64,000 nucleotides of DNA from Litomosoides sigmodontis (Eukaryota > Nematoda > Chromadorea > Rhabditida > Onchocercidae): positions 9,343,398-9,407,397 of the forward strand of contig OY718808.1 of assembly GCA_963070105.1 (NCBI GenBank), written 5' to 3'. Below the pieces are notes generated by a model, which was given only the letters and a program-made list of their open reading frames with translations, did not search any database and was not told where the DNA came from. This document shows positions 23,501 to 36,843 of the stretch, in pieces. The translations under genes were made by a program, and so were the position numbers. Within the stretch, counting starts at the first letter, position 1. Every line of letters begins with the position of its first letter.

Positions 23501-24717
23501 GCGTCTCTCAAAACAGCTATTTTCTCTTACTGAAATTAACTGATGAGGAAAAATGATTTTAGTCTGTTTTACAGCCAAAGGGCTCTTGTGCATTAGTTCA
23601 TATGGTAATGAATGTGATGGTAGCTGCTTATGGTCATTGTTTTGATGGTCACAGAGAATTATAGCAATTAGCATGACAATTATTTGAGCAAATTTTATTC
23701 ACGATGTTTTAATTATTTCTGTTACCTTAGTTTTAATCAATTTTCGAAAAATTTTCTAATGTTTTTTCAAATCAATATCGTAGCTTACATTATATTCACT
23801 GTATTTACACATTTAAATTACTTTTTGTTTCTATCGATTTTAAAATTAAAATTTTCTCTCTCTCTTCACCTATACATCAAATGCTAAAAGATTAAGGTTT
23901 TATAAGAATTCAAGCCTTTTTTTTTGTCTGTTTGTTTTTTAAAGAAAGAGGAGATGTTGAAAATGTTGTACTTTACTGATGGGTCGTCAGTTAAATTTAA
24001 AGAAAACAAATATCAAAATATATTTCGAAGAGATCAAGGAAAGAAGCGCTCAGTTTCCCTGGAGAGAAGCGTGAGAGAAAAGTTCAGAGAGAAAGTGGTG
24101 GCAATTTTAGAAGAATTCACTCAAATCGTATAACTTATTACCTATACTATTCAAAAATTGAATCGAAAAAAAGGACGAATCAATGAAACTAACATCTTAA
24201 GGTCTTAGAAAATGACTGATGTACGGAGCGAATAGTAATCTTTTGAATCAAAAATTTTTCTTCTTTCAAAATTTTAACCGTAACATGAAATGTAATGCTT
24301 TGAGCTATCGCAGTGTGTTATTGGTAAATAAAGCTATTATTTAGGAATGGCAAGCTAACAATTAAGGAAAAATTTTTAATTAAAAAAATAATCAAAACGG
24401 AAAGGAAAAATCGAAAAAAATTCCCACTCGAATAGTTTTAATTGTTAGCATAAGCAAAAGAAAAATCCGACAGAAAGTATTTCTTATTTGTTGCAAAACT
24501 TTTGCGCTCAACCGTATCTTCTCCCATCTTACCGTACCTCCTCACCTTACCGTTTGTTTTTTCAATTACAGTAATAACTTAATTTTACATTAATTTTCTC
24601 ACAAAATTTGACTACAGGGAGATTTATAGTGGTGGTTTCATTCGCCAATGCAAAACACTCTCTTACTTCACTATCAATAGTATTTAAATTAATTCCGCAA
24701 AAAAATTAAATCTTAAG
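20582..24717. other. Gene-poor region with AAT microsatellite
   Basis: No convincing exon was found. The 5' exons of the alpha2/delta-like gene should lie here or further right but were not recognised. One open stretch on the minus strand near 20780–20885 is a weak candidate. Simple repeats are listed separately. Confidence 0.35.
21562..21710. repeat. Imperfect (AAT)n microsatellite
   Basis: About 150 bp of AATAAT units interrupted by GATAAT, TTAATG and finally GTAATA variants. This is low-complexity DNA; the open frame across it encodes only repetitive Ile/Tyr/Leu. Confidence 0.85.
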
Positions 24718-25125
24718 CTAACTGTTTTCATTTTGAAAACTAAAAAAACAAGCTTGAATTTCGGTCTCATACATCCTATCAAATCTTCTTTCCTGCACCT
24801 CTATCACCCCTGTGAGTGATATTCGTGGATATTTAAATGAAATGAACAGTGCTGAGAAATAGAACGAGAAGAGGAACCTGAGAAGGATCTTGTTCGGTGA
24901 ATCGTGCAAAACTTCGGTGACCTGATTACGCTGCGCAAGCGACTGATTGTGATAGAGACGTTTCACGTAGAGGTTCCTTCGTGGACAGAACTTATCTTTC
25001 AGAAATATCAACAGCAATATTGCAAAAGCTATTAAAGCAGTAGTAAATGTAAATATTAGCAAATATTTGTTTATTATTTCTCCTTGCATTACACTGAAAT
25101 TATCTTTCGCTTCTTTTTTTTTCAA
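24718..25125 (-). CDS. Possible small single-pass membrane protein, unknown
   Basis: Open frame of about 135 codons in a gene-poor region, less AT-rich than its flanks between about 24880 and 25000. After a short N-terminus it encodes a strong transmembrane helix (LLIFTFTTALIAFAILLLIFL, residues about 22–42), then KDKFCPRRNLYVKRLYHNQ and a polar tail. An internal intron from CAG|GTTCCT to CTCACAG (about 24886 to 24811) is possible but would change the reading frame, so the uninterrupted frame is preferred. It could also be an exon of a larger gene. No family was recognised. Confidence 0.3.
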   Translation of the reverse strand: MKKKEAKDNFSVMQGEIINKYLLIFTFTTALIAFAILLLIFLKDKFCPRRNLYVKRLYHNQSLAQRNQVTEVLHDSPNKILLRFLFSFYFSALFISFKYPRISLTGVIEVQERRFDRMYETEIQACFFSFQNENS

Positions 25126-25814
25126 AAAAACAAAAAAGAATTTTTTTCTAATAATACAACTTGATGAAATTCAAAATTTCCAGTGCTGAACATTGTGAGC
25201 TAATTTTGCATGCTAAGAACTGAAGAGCACAGGTATGATTCATAAAATTTAAATAATGAAATTTGAAAAGTATCGGTTGCGCGTAACTGAAGAAGGAGAA
25301 TTGAGAAGGGTGTGGAAGAGTTCATAATGATAGTGAAAGAAATAGTTTGTGAGTTTAAATTTAAATTTAAAAAAAAGCCAAATTTTTTTTCCATTAAAAA
25401 ATTTCATTTTTTTTCCTCTTTAAAATGTTAGTTTAGATGCTATGAGATGGGACATCAGTGTAATTGAATAATTTTTGCTTATCAAGCAAAATTGTGAAAA
25501 GTAAAATTGCGAAGAGCAATTAAAGTAAAAATGATTGGAAAGAGCATTTGTCATCAGACTTACTAATAGTAGTAATTGAAAGTAGTAGAAAAAAATTCTT
25601 GGAATTCTTCTTTCTATAATTTAGTGATCTTTTAATAATAATCTGTAATTAAACAATTTTTTAAAATTATCTCTATAATTTAATGTCACGTGCAATAGAA
25701 GAAAACTTTAAATTACTTTTGAAAAAATTTTAAATTTGTAAAAGTTTTTACTAAAAGAAATTACCTTTTGCAAAATGCATAGACTGAAATTAAGTGGAAT
25801 GATTCAATAAATGA

Positions 25815-26013
25815 ATGGCTATCGGTGAACGGACAGAACAATCGATGGATGGATGGATGGATGGATAGTGTGAAGGGAACAGACAGATCGACGGATGGAT
25901 GTGGAGAGATCGGAACGATTGACGGATGATGAATAGCTGAATGGAACAATCGGAACGATCGGTGAGTGGGCGGTGGGATAGGTGGATGTGAACGGATGGA
26001 TGGACGGATGGAT
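25815..26013. repeat. Degenerate GGAT/GGAC minisatellite
   Basis: A core of about seven GGAT units at about 25846–25866 is followed by about 150 bp of degenerate units (CGGAACGAT, ACGGATGGAT, GGTGGATG) ending near 26013. Confidence 0.85.
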
Positions 26014-26093
26014 AACTCTTCCTCTGCTCTGAGGAATTTGTTGCTTTAGGACACCTGAATTACATTGATTAATTCATAAATGATTTGTGATGA

Positions 26094-26144
26094 GCAGAGA
26101 GAGAGAGAGAGAGGGGAAGGGGAGAGAGTGAGAGAGAGAGAGAG
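26094..26144. repeat. (GA)n microsatellite
   Basis: GAGA dinucleotide tract interrupted by GGGGAAGGGG. Confidence 0.85.
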
Positions 26145-26365
26145 GTTAAATTGCATTGCATTAAGAAATGTTTGTTACAATTAGCAGAGCAAGGAAAAAG
26201 GGAGAATGAAGAAGTTGCACTAAGAAATATTATTCAAATATTATCTTTGAATGAATTGCAAAATAGCGAGAACTGAATTATTGTGATATGTTAAAGAATG
26301 AATTATTCATAATTAATCTTGAAAATTAAATAATTTCAAATAATTTAATAAACAATTAAGTAATT

Positions 26366-26389
26366 GTATATATATATATATACATATAT
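26366..26389. repeat. (TA)n microsatellite
   Basis: Short TATATA tract interrupted by one C. Confidence 0.8.
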
Positions 26390-26862
26390 GCAATTATTAC
26401 ACTATGAGGTCAGTAAAAGCTTAGTAGTACACGAGAAATTTAGAAATTAATTAAAGTTTTAACGATGAGCGGCGAAAAAATCACGAAAGAAAAATTAAAG
26501 GAACACGCATAGCATTTGTTAGCTGTTAAATCGCAAAATCAAAATTTTCATTTCAACCATTTGCATTTTGTGGTCAACCACTTTGTTCTTCTGTGACAAA
26601 TTTGATATCTTAAATTTAAATTGAATTGAAAATTGATGTGAATCATAGGATAGGCCATAAATGCTCGTGATTTAATCAGCTGAAGCAAGCGCATTGTAGT
26701 GCAAAAGGTTTTCGTTCGTAATGAAAAAAAATTAAATTCCAAAAAATTCATTGAGAGCAATCGGAGATGTAAAATAGCTAAAAATATTCGGCCTAATGGA
26801 AGAACAAACGAATGAGAGAAGCGCCTAGTGCATGCTGGTCCTTCCGGTTACTTCCTTTTCGC

Positions 26863-26883
26863 AAAAAAAAAAAAAAAAAAAGA
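26863..26883. repeat. Poly-A tract followed 60 bp later by a CT-rich tract
   Basis: A run of about 20 A residues; a CTCTCT-rich tract follows at about 26945–26973. The paired tracts are simple sequence, with no sign of a retrotransposed gene upstream. Confidence 0.7.
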
Positions 26884-28840
26884 AAAATAGAAAAATTGAA
26901 AAGATTGAGGAATTTAAATGACAAATTGTGCTTAAATAAATACATCTCTCTCTCGCTCTCCCTCTCTCTCTCCTTCATGATGCAAACATAAAAACTGAAA
27001 TTTCAGAATTACAAAATAAAAAATATTTCAATGCCAAGGCCTCTGTAAAGGAAATTAAAGCGGTTAAAGGAAACGTAGATAGTAATTTTTGTTCTAATTT
27101 TTATTAAAATTTTAAAAGTTGTAAGGAGGAAAGGAGTAAATGTCGTTGTCCAAGATTAGGAAAATACAGCTAAAGCCCTACGGAATGCCATTCCGACCGT
27201 TTAGCAAGCGAAATATGTCCATAATCGGCCAGATATGGTTGATTTATAGTTTTAACAGTTGTTAATTAATTAAGACACTCATCAGTTAGTTACGGCTGCT
27301 CGATCGAGGACTAAAGGTTAATGGAGGAGTTAAATGAATAATTAATTAACTAAAAGCTTCCCCTCAAATCGATAACACCCAATCGTCTTCATTTCTTTCA
27401 CTTTCAAACTTACATGAAATGATAAAATTATTACTTTCTTGGGTGTCTTCTCTGATAAAATATTACAGATGGACTTTGCTACTAATTAGTCGCTACCACT
27501 AATTACTCTCTTGCTAATCACTGACAATTACTATTTCTAATTTATTAGCAATCAATTGCTCATGTAGCATTACCAGTGAATACTGACTGATTTGTGTGTT
27601 CCTCAAGGAAGCAACAAAGTTTTGTGGTTTGAGCGAACAGAAATATGTATTTGCTAAAAATAGTATATGTACGTGTTGTACATTAATCTTTTTTCAGTGG
27701 AAACGAAATCGAATAATTTTTCAGAATGGAAAAAAAGGCGAAAAATGATTGAAAGGAAGGACGGAACAGATTTCACAAATGCATGAGAAGTTTTAGTGAA
27801 CTTTGTAAAAACAAAGGAGAAAAGGGGACGAAATCAAATAAAACATTCCGTCGTTAAAAACACAAACCTGAAATAAATAGCCTAAATGAATTTTAAAATA
27901 AATTATGCTGATTTGATCTAAATGTTAAATAAATTAATTGGTAAGTTGGAACAGAAAAAAAAATTAGTCGTTGACACATTACGTAAATTGCTTTGATCTT
28001 TACTTTGATTTTGTTGTTGCAAGATCATTGATGGAATAAATAAGTAGTGGGAGGTAAAGTAGCGGAATGTCCGGTTCCGATAGTTTGACGGAAACGTGAG
28101 AGGGGATCGGAATGCAATGACGGAATGGAAGGGAGGAATTGGAATAGTTGGCGGAAAGTGCGGATGAATTACCGAGCGAGCAATGAGTTAGAAGAATACT
28201 GCAGCACAACAGCTGTTCAAAATTCAATTGCGATAGGTTATGAATGTTCGTTGGATTGATTATTCAAAACTAAAGGGAAGTAAGCCTTTCAAATTTCTGA
28301 CAAATTTCAATAAAATTACAGGGAAGAAAGAAGAAGAAAACAGCAGCTTTTTTTGTTCCTTTTTTTAATTTGTAAAATACAAAATTAAGAAAATGCAATT
28401 GAAATTGTGAATTATTAGTTAATGATAAGATAACTAAATGGTAATTAGAATAAACATGAACTACACACTGAAGCAATTCGGCTCATTTCAGAATGCAGTA
28501 ATTAATCGTGGAAAAGAGGAACACTCCCTCTCACTCTTGATCCTTATTAGATAAGCCTAATAATACTGGCCAGCATCATTTCACTGGGCACTTTTTTAAA
28601 TCCACTCATCCCTCTGTTGAAAAACAACAAAGTGTGAGGAGAAAATAAGGAACGGATAATAAATGAGCTGATCGGACAGCAAAAGAAAAGAAACTCTTGA
28701 TGCAGTGATGCTCATTGCGTTTATAAAATTTAAATAAAAATTTCGTATGATTTGAGTAGCAAAAAATATTTATAAATTTAGCTTAGCAATAAAGTTGAAT
28801 TGCATAAAAATGGCAACAAATTATAATAAAATGTTGTTGA

Positions 28841-28860
28841 GTAGTAGTAGTAGTAGTAAG
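28841..28860. repeat. (TAG)n microsatellite
   Basis: Six GTA/TAG units in a row. A shorter TAG tract lies at about 4519–4533. Confidence 0.8.
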
Positions 28861-31800
28861 TAAGCTAGCTTAGTGTGTAATAGCTACTTCAGATCGTTGC
28901 TATTTTCATTACAGGCCTTCAAGATGTTTGTCGCTCTAAATGATATCCAGAAAATGTCACATTTCCTAGCCCAACAACAACTCTTCAGTTTCATTTCAAA
29001 TCATCAATATCAATCAGTCTTGGGTGGTGCATGTGAATTTCACTTCATCTACAATTAATATTTAGAGAGGAAAAAAGCGACCAATGAGGAGTGAGTGATT
29101 GGTTATCAATGCTTCGTTATCAATGTGAACTATTGCCTGCACTTCAATATTAAAATAAAAATGAAGCAATGAGGAAGAATTTGTTGCGCTTTGACATTTA
29201 TCGCCTTCTTCACATATATCACTTAAATTGTTACATATTGTTAATTAAAATAAAAAAAAACGGTAATATTTCACGATCAGTGGTTTGTATACGTTGTCAT
29301 TTGCTGATAATGAAGCTGCCCTTGTGATATTGAATTTCAGTAGCTGCAAGAAATTGAAATGTGAGAAATTGAGGATTTTCGCTTTTGAAATGCAAATGGT
29401 GAGGGAGATGATGTAGTGGAAATATCCATCATGTTGTAGCAGTCAGTTGGAAAAGCTTGCTTACATCAATACTATTATCAAATGATAATGCGACGCAAAT
29501 TCACCCACCACATTACATGCAATTTCAATAACTGTAAAAATTTAATCACTGAAATGACTAATTAAAGTTTACTAAAAAATGAAATTTAAATGATGAAATT
29601 AATGATAATTTAAATCATTTCATTAACAAATTACAGTTCAGCGCGCTAGTAACAATTCATTTTCACATTTTCTGAAAAGGATATCTAAAAGTGAAACGTT
29701 GGGAAGTGTGAAATTCTAGCATTAATCTCTTCGGGAAAACGACAAATAAAAGCGTATTAGGCAATATCTAAGATTGCATTCGTCGATTCAGCAACTTATA
29801 TCAGTCGGCAAGTTTAAGTCCTCCAAATATTAATGATAAACGTATTCAAAAGAGATTTCTTTGTTACGCTAATTTTAGAATGTATTGTAATAATCGTTTT
29901 TGAAAAGTAAATTTTGCTCTTTTTCATAGTACAATGAAAGAGAGAAAGAGAATGTTTGTGATAAAATTCATTTTTCCTACTCGAAATTGAATAATCCATT
30001 TTATCATCGTAGGATCAGAAAAGAAAAAAAAATTTCGTAAGCAAAAATTTTCCGCTCCTCCTATTACAAATTGGTGACGGAAAGCCGCACCGCAGTAACA
30101 AGAATTATACATCCATGTGAGTGTGGAAATCTTTGATAAAATAAAATCTTACGTAAATAAGTGCTCCAATTAAAAACATTCAAAGAATGTAAGAGCGAAA
30201 TTAGATAATTGAGAGATTAACAAACATTAAAATAAATTTTGCGCATTACCAACAAAACAGAATTGGATTGAATTTAAAAAATTCAGCCAACTAAAAATAC
30301 AAAATTTGAATTTAAATAATAAGCTAGGAAAAAAATTGAATAAATTGAAATCATTCATTCCATTTTCTCCTCACGTTATAAATATACGAAGTCAAAAAAG
30401 GCCTATCCGTCCAGCGAGATGTTAGGCAGCAAGCTGCAAGTGTCCGTTCGATAATGACAGCTATGCCAACCTTTCCTTTCCCTCACTTTTTTCCCTTCCA
30501 ATTTTTCACTTTCAATTCTCCGTTTCCGAGCTGACCTCTCGGCCATCTACCCCTTCCCTCATTCAGTGTGACATTTGAAAAATTGAAATAAAAATAGGAG
30601 AAGAAAGGAATGATGAAACTTCGTTCTTTTCACTTTCCCAGCTTTGTGAACCTTCCAAAAACACAGAGATGGAAGAGTGGGAAGTGGGAAACAATTAATT
30701 ATAAGAGCATTGTCTGGTCCATTCAACCAGTGAGTGAGATGCTAAGTAAGCCCTTTCATGGATCTTTTTTAATGTAATGCTTGAAGATAGGAATTATCGA
30801 TTGATTCGGTGGTGAATTTATAAAACAAAAACTTCGATCAATCAAGAGGAAAGTCACTGATAACGGCAGAATACGACTGATCATCCCACTCGTTTCAATG
30901 CTAAAATGCAGAACAATTTCATAAAAATTGCCTTTTCATCTTTCTCCCTTTCTTTCCTTCTTTTTCGACGCAACCACTCTCTTCAAAGAGAAATTTCATT
31001 ATTAAAATTAAATAAAATTTAAACTTACTAAGATCTGATCCGCTGATTATTCCTCCCCATCGTCACTTCAGTTAATTAAGAAAACAGTAATAATTAACTA
31101 TACAATTGTGGAGAAGTTAATTAACACCCAGTGACGGTTGTAATAACAACCATGAAAGCCATTTCTCATCCATTAGAAAAACATCACTAATACAAAATCA
31201 ATAACAGTCAAATTAAACATTTTTTTCCACTTGAATTCAAATTAATTAATGAAGCTCAGCGGACAACATTTGGAATGAGCGAAATAAACATGTTCCCATG
31301 AAAAAAACAAATTATTTCATCGACTTCGCCTTCCAAAAACAGAAGAAAAGGGAAGGGATGATAGCTTGCGCAGGCTTTTCATAGTAACGTAATATATAGA
31401 GGTCCCGTCAACCTTTCTACGTGAAAGTGACAGTAAATCGTTGACGTGAATGCAAGAGTGAATTATCAACCTGATGAAAATAACTGCGTACAAATATCAT
31501 ACACTTAGATTCATTTGGAAATTTGTTATTTTTTAAAATACACGTTTTCTGCATGTATTACTTAAGACATGGCAAATTATATAGTACAACTTTATGATAA
31601 TCACAGATATTCACCGAATGCAAATTTCATTATTAATGAGGAAAATAAAAAAGCCTGAAGATTACAGCATACTTTAAAATTACGATAAATGAAAAAAAGG
31701 CGCAGTATATGTCAATAAGACAGTAAGTTAATTACAGTAAGCATCACTTGCATCACCATTAGAAGTATCTTAACTTATTTATTACAGAATATTACTTTGC

Positions 31801-32020
31801 TAAAAGCGACTGAAAAATCTCCACTACTTGCTAATAATGCCAGTCAAAGTTACTACTTCATTTTAGAAATTTTTGGTTAAAAAAGCTTTTAGAATTTTTT
31901 CCATCTAACTTTCCCTCCCTTCAACAAATTTATCTCTGTTTCAAAATTTTACATATAAATTTAAAAAATTGCTTTTTACGTCTACAAGAAGGTGAATAGA
32001 AACCCTTTCAATCGTTCTTT

Positions 32021-35000
32021 TTACTGATTCAAATACTTCAACATTTCTGGTTTCCAGCGATAATACATCGCTAAGCGGTCAAATCCATATTCGAAATGAT
32101 CAAATTCTTCCTGTTCAATTTCAGCGCGTTGAAATGACCATATTGCCCAGAACAAATGAGGCAATGCCGCAAATTGACGTATTTCACTCAGTAAGCGTTC
32201 AATGGCTGCTTGACGATCATCCGGTAAATCGATGATGCACTGAATTCTCTTTCCGTTGCTATTGTGCCTAATCTAAATACTTGAGAAGAGAAATCTCGTT
32301 CAATATGAACAAAGGAATTTCTAAAATAATTCGTGCACATAGCTTAAAAGTGTTAAGTACGCAAGATAACTCGTGTATGTTTTATGTTCTCAGATCATTT
32401 GATACGCTGTTAATCACTTTTAATTTTAATTTAAATCTGTGCGTTCTCATTCTAAAACATCATTATTATCACTATATTGGTAGCTGCAGCATTCTTGATA
32501 GCTACTATAATTCGTCAGCGGTAGCTAAGCGAAGAGGAGAAAAATTTGCACCAACTTTATTTGCTTCATCAATGTAGGTACCGACATATAAACGCAGAAT
32601 TTCTTCATTCGGCCACTGATTCTCCATGATTTCATAATATGGCCATATTTTACCTTCATTGTGTAGACAACGCTCAACGCAGTAATGACATAAATCGAAG
32701 CCACTAGGTATGATATATTATCGTTATTAGAAGTTAGCTAACCTTCCAAGAAGGCCTAACGCCAATGTATTGCGAATTATTTCATTTTGTTAAATCTTTC
32801 TTAACCGTTAAATTCTCAATTCTTCTAAATTCATTTCTGCTCAGTTACCTCACATTACACTTTTTTGACGTAGCTTGCAAGTGCTCGTTCATTTATTCCT
32901 TTTCATGCTTTTCTATCCTTTTTTTTTTTTAATTAAAACTAGCAGTGAAAAAAAAAACATTTTTGTATATACTAGAAGAATCAGTTATGTATAAATTTCT
33001 TAACATATCTTAATCACGGTCAGAATCTCCACCATAATCATATCAAAAATTGAGGAAAATAAACCGATAGTAGTAACAGCCATATTCATAATCAATGAGT
33101 ACAATCGGGTCTTCATCATGCTTTCGTCCCACAAAGCCATGGTCAGTGACTTCGACACCGTCACGCAAAAGCAAGTTTCCTTCCTGAAGATATATCAGAA
33201 GGAAATTACTTCCTTTTCTACTTCTTCATACGCTGACAATATTCGTCAAGTCTAAAGTTGATACGACAGAGAACGCCGAAACATCTCAAAAAGTTACCTT
33301 ACAAATAATTAATTTGAAAATCATTTTCAAATTGACAAGCATTTCCGTCATTTCATCGTTAGATGAAATCAAAAAAAGGTTAAAAGGCCAACTTTGTAGC
33401 AAATAAGTGCTATCGTGCAAAAGTACACTCAATATCTCACGTCATCTCAGTGCTTATGAATAGCATCCTACGACGCAAGTCAGAAATTTAAAGAAAATTT
33501 AATTGAAATCAGAGTAAATTATATCTTGGAAGGTAACAAACATACGTGTAAATCATTATTGCTGAAAATAAGTGGGCTTCCGCTTCGTGCCAAGCATTCC
33601 TTGCACGTCTCCAGTTCTTTTGCTAATAAATCGAGAGTAATAAGATCAGGACACTGTAATATTTGGTTCACAGTAAAAAATTCATACAAAAATATAAGTG
33701 AAATGAAAAATAAGGCTAGAATGATAGGAGGATAATAAAAATAACAAGGATTTCCAGCTTACGAGTTCTTTATCAAATTTCGTTAAAGTGCTATGCATCT
33801 GATAACTTCTTGACCACCGACTTGAACTTTTTAAAGTTTCGATCAGATCATCAGTAAATTGTGTCAAGCGATGTGTTTTGCTGATTGGCATATCTAATGA
33901 ATGTATTCGTGCAAGAATTCGACCAACCTCTTCCGCAACACCGAAATAAATATAATAATTAGAATAATTAAAAATGATATCAAAATTCCCTTGCTTATTT
34001 AGGACCAAGTACTCTTCAGACATTGAGAAATTAGAGGAACATAACTGCGTCCAAGTGAGATATGTTTCCAGGAAATAACCGTTCCAGAGGAAATATTAGA
34101 CAAACACATGAAGCATTACAGACCATGGTTTGCAGTACTCCTCATTTGTGAGCCGGCGTGATGGAATATATTCTTCAAAACGTCCACCGGGAAATATTCC
34201 TAATAGACGAGGGCCCAAACTCCTGTAATATTGAGTGATGAATAACAACGATTAAGTTATTCAACAGGTTTGAAATTAATTACATTTTATTTCAAAATAA
34301 CTAAACAGCTCCCAGTTATTCTCGATTGCTTATTGGGAAACTACAAGATGCGCAACAACCACTTTTTAGGGTAATTTGTGAGTAAAGTAACTTATTCATA
34401 AGTCATAGCCATTTTACGAAATATTAAACCCGTTCACTTACTTCCAAACAAATAAACAGTTAGTGCAAGAAGAGTAATGTAAGCAAATAGTTAGTGATAA
34501 ATAATGATAAACAACCGCTCTGCCAATATGGCCGAGATAATGCCTTCCGGTAGTTCGTAGCCTTCACCGAGGTTTCCATAAATGCGAAGAATTGCCTTTT
34601 GCGGTTCATCACCCTGAACTTTCATACTGCTTGGCAATTCCACCGTAAAAATTTTGTTGTTAAATCCACCCCTATATGATATCATTAATTATACTTAGCG
34701 ATAAATTTATAACTTGCATTAGCTCAGTAAAATAATTTTACATAAAAGTAAGCAATTAGGTAAAGGTCACTAAAACTCTAATTTTATTACTAAAATTTTC
34801 GAATTCAGAGTAAATAGTTTTACAGATAACATTTATATATAGGACAAATTAGCTCTTTGCTTAAAGCTCCTCGATCAATCCAAATATTTCAAATAATACT
34901 CCCAAGTAATTTTATAGCAAATAAATCGAATTCAAACCACTCCAAAGTTCATATATTAATAATCAATTAATACGCTCACTGCAAAATTGCTAAAATTGTT

Positions 35001-35273
35001 TTAAAAAAAATTAATAATGGTTGAGAAATAATTCGGCTAATAATTAGCATTAGCAAGGACATTTCAAATGTGTCGAAAATGTTGAACTTTGTAAAGTGAC
35101 CTTTGTAAAGTGATATCAATGTGCTCATGTGGTACATTCGTCCAAACACCGCCAAGATACGAAGCGCATAACTGCCTGACTCTATTGCGAAATTCTGGAT
35201 CGTCAAATGACCGAGAAAAAACATCCTTTAAGGCATTCCTGTCACCGACGACACTTTCCTCCATACCTGCCAT
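32021..35273 (-). CDS. Choline/ethanolamine kinase
   Basis: Eight exons: 35273–35101, 34671–34516, 34222–34120, 33927–33763, 33653–33546, 33183–33065, 32703 to about 32573, and 32267–32021. The enzyme phosphorylates choline or ethanolamine with ATP, the first step of the CDP-choline (Kennedy) pathway, in the cytosol. Visible motifs are GGFNNKIF with ILRIYGN (nucleotide loop and Lys/Arg region), FPGGRFEEYIPSRRLTNEE, VGRILARIHSLDMP, the catalytic loop SNNDLHEGN, and the Mg-binding motif VLIDYEYGCYYYRGFD. The C-terminal exon has AALPHLFWAIWSFQ and EYGFDRLAMYY, typical of the family. The expected HND of the catalytic loop reads NND. The ATG at 35273 lies after an acceptor at about 35324; an upstream in-frame ATG at 35375 would add a hydrophobic leader. 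The exon 7/8 phase does not match with the donor I chose, so a small exon or another donor may exist there. Confidence 0.9.
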
Positions 35274-36843
35274 AGCCGTTGACAGCAGCAAGCAGGACAG
35301 GACTATTGCGCCACAAACAACTGAAATAACAATTGTACAAGTTAAAATCGAAGTGGCAAGAGTTACTTTTCCCATCGCTCGTTAACACTCCTCACCTTTC
35401 ATCGAAGGCACTTCATGTTTTTGTAGCCTTTCCATCATCCACTTGTTTTGTCACACACGCACACACACGCGCACGCACACACATACAGACAGAGGCAAAA
35501 ATGATAAATATCTCTTCCTGTATTTTTCATTGTCAAAAGAAGACAGAAAAGTACCTTTAATCGATTATCGATTAATCATTATTACAATGAAATATAATCA
35601 CCTTATCAGATACATTACGTACTTAACAAACAAACGGACGTGTATCATAAAGATGTGTGGTACGTGTATCGTTCTCTAAAATTGATATTACAGCTGAGAA
35701 GCGACTTTATATTACTTTCACATAGTTAAAGCAATACAGTAAGAAAAGGTGAAATTATTACATTTGCTATTCAACAATTATTTAATTAATCAGTTACATT
35801 GCGCATAAACTTCATTAATTACTTCCAATTCTGCCAACAATTACGGAGAAATCAACTAATTAGTTAATTAGATAATTAATTCCTTTCTATTATCCCTCAA
35901 TCTCTAGCATGAAATTATCACAGCTGCCATTCAACAATGTCTAATATGTTCATAAATTTCATTAATTACTTCCGAAAGAGAAATTAATTAATTAGTCACT
36001 TTCTAATATCTGTCTCGCAATCTTTAACAATCGTACGACGAAGTAGCAAGCAAAACAACGCGATGACGTAAATCCTTTTCCCCCCCTAGAACCGCCATCC
36101 ATCAGTAGTGTCAAAGCTAAATGAGGCACGCAGCTTTAGACGCTTTCATCCCTCTCTGCCTCATATCACTGCTTTCATCTCTCTCCCTAATTCTCATCGA
36201 TTTATGCTTTCTATTTGTTGTCGCATTTTTCCTTCCACTTTACCCTTTTTCCCCCCCTCCATCTCCCTCTCCACCATCCGAACACCAATATCCAGACGGC
36301 TTCATGAAGAATCCCAGAAGAATTTTCGTTCCTTCAAATTTTCATAGAAATCTTAAAAGTTTAAAGAAAAATTTTTTTTCGCAAACCTTTTTAAATTATT
36401 CTCATTCAAAGCAAATTTTTCTTTCATCGAAAATTTGCTCACTTCCTCACTGCTGATGAATTTCATATTTCCAGTTTTGCTGAGTCTAATTAAATTCCCA
36501 TTTTTAAGTGTGTTTTCTCAGTTTGGCAGGTTTTTCCTTTTCCTTTTTTTCAAAAATGGCTTTTCAAAAACGATCATCGATGGACATCATACTGCGAGGA
36601 TACGTTGAATTCATTTTATTTCATTCATTAAATCAGTTAATTTATTCAGTTCTATAGATTGCTGCCACTAATTTCATGCTTGCGGTCAACATCTCTTCTG
36701 AAAAGCTAAGGTTTCCGAAGAGCCCAAAAAGCGCATGATGTTCTCTGACAAATAGCATTCATTTCAGAACAATGGATGAAATGTATATTTAGAAAAAATA
36801 AAATTTCCAGCTTTAAACTTAGCTAAAACTTTGAATTTATAAA
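35274..36843. other. Divergent intergenic region, choline kinase / nicotinic receptor
   Basis: About 1.6 kb. It contains a CA-rich microsatellite at about 35452–35488 and a pyrimidine-rich stretch at about 36060–36260. The ORFs over the latter are rich in Leu, Pro and Ser and look like simple sequence. No promoter element was recognised. Confidence 0.4.
35452..35488. repeat. (CA)n microsatellite
   Basis: CACACA units interrupted by GC and TA dinucleotides. Confidence 0.85.

Larger units (their letters stand above)
25126..32020. other. Gene-poor, microsatellite-rich intergenic region
   Basis: About 6.9 kb in which no exon could be supported on either strand. It contains GGAT, GA, TA, poly-A, CT and TAG simple repeats. 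Slightly less AT-rich patches lie near 28040–28200 and 30400–30570 without clear coding structure. Confidence 0.4.

Noticed and set aside
28000..28227. Minus-strand ORF with a signal-peptide-like start (MNFEQLLCCSILLTHC)
   Set aside because: No splice context or family; the protein looks like translated simple sequence, though the patch is less AT-rich.
36060..36456. Plus-strand ORFs rich in Leu, Pro and Ser upstream of the receptor
   Set aside because: They arise from a pyrimidine-rich tract, and overlapping frames are equally open.
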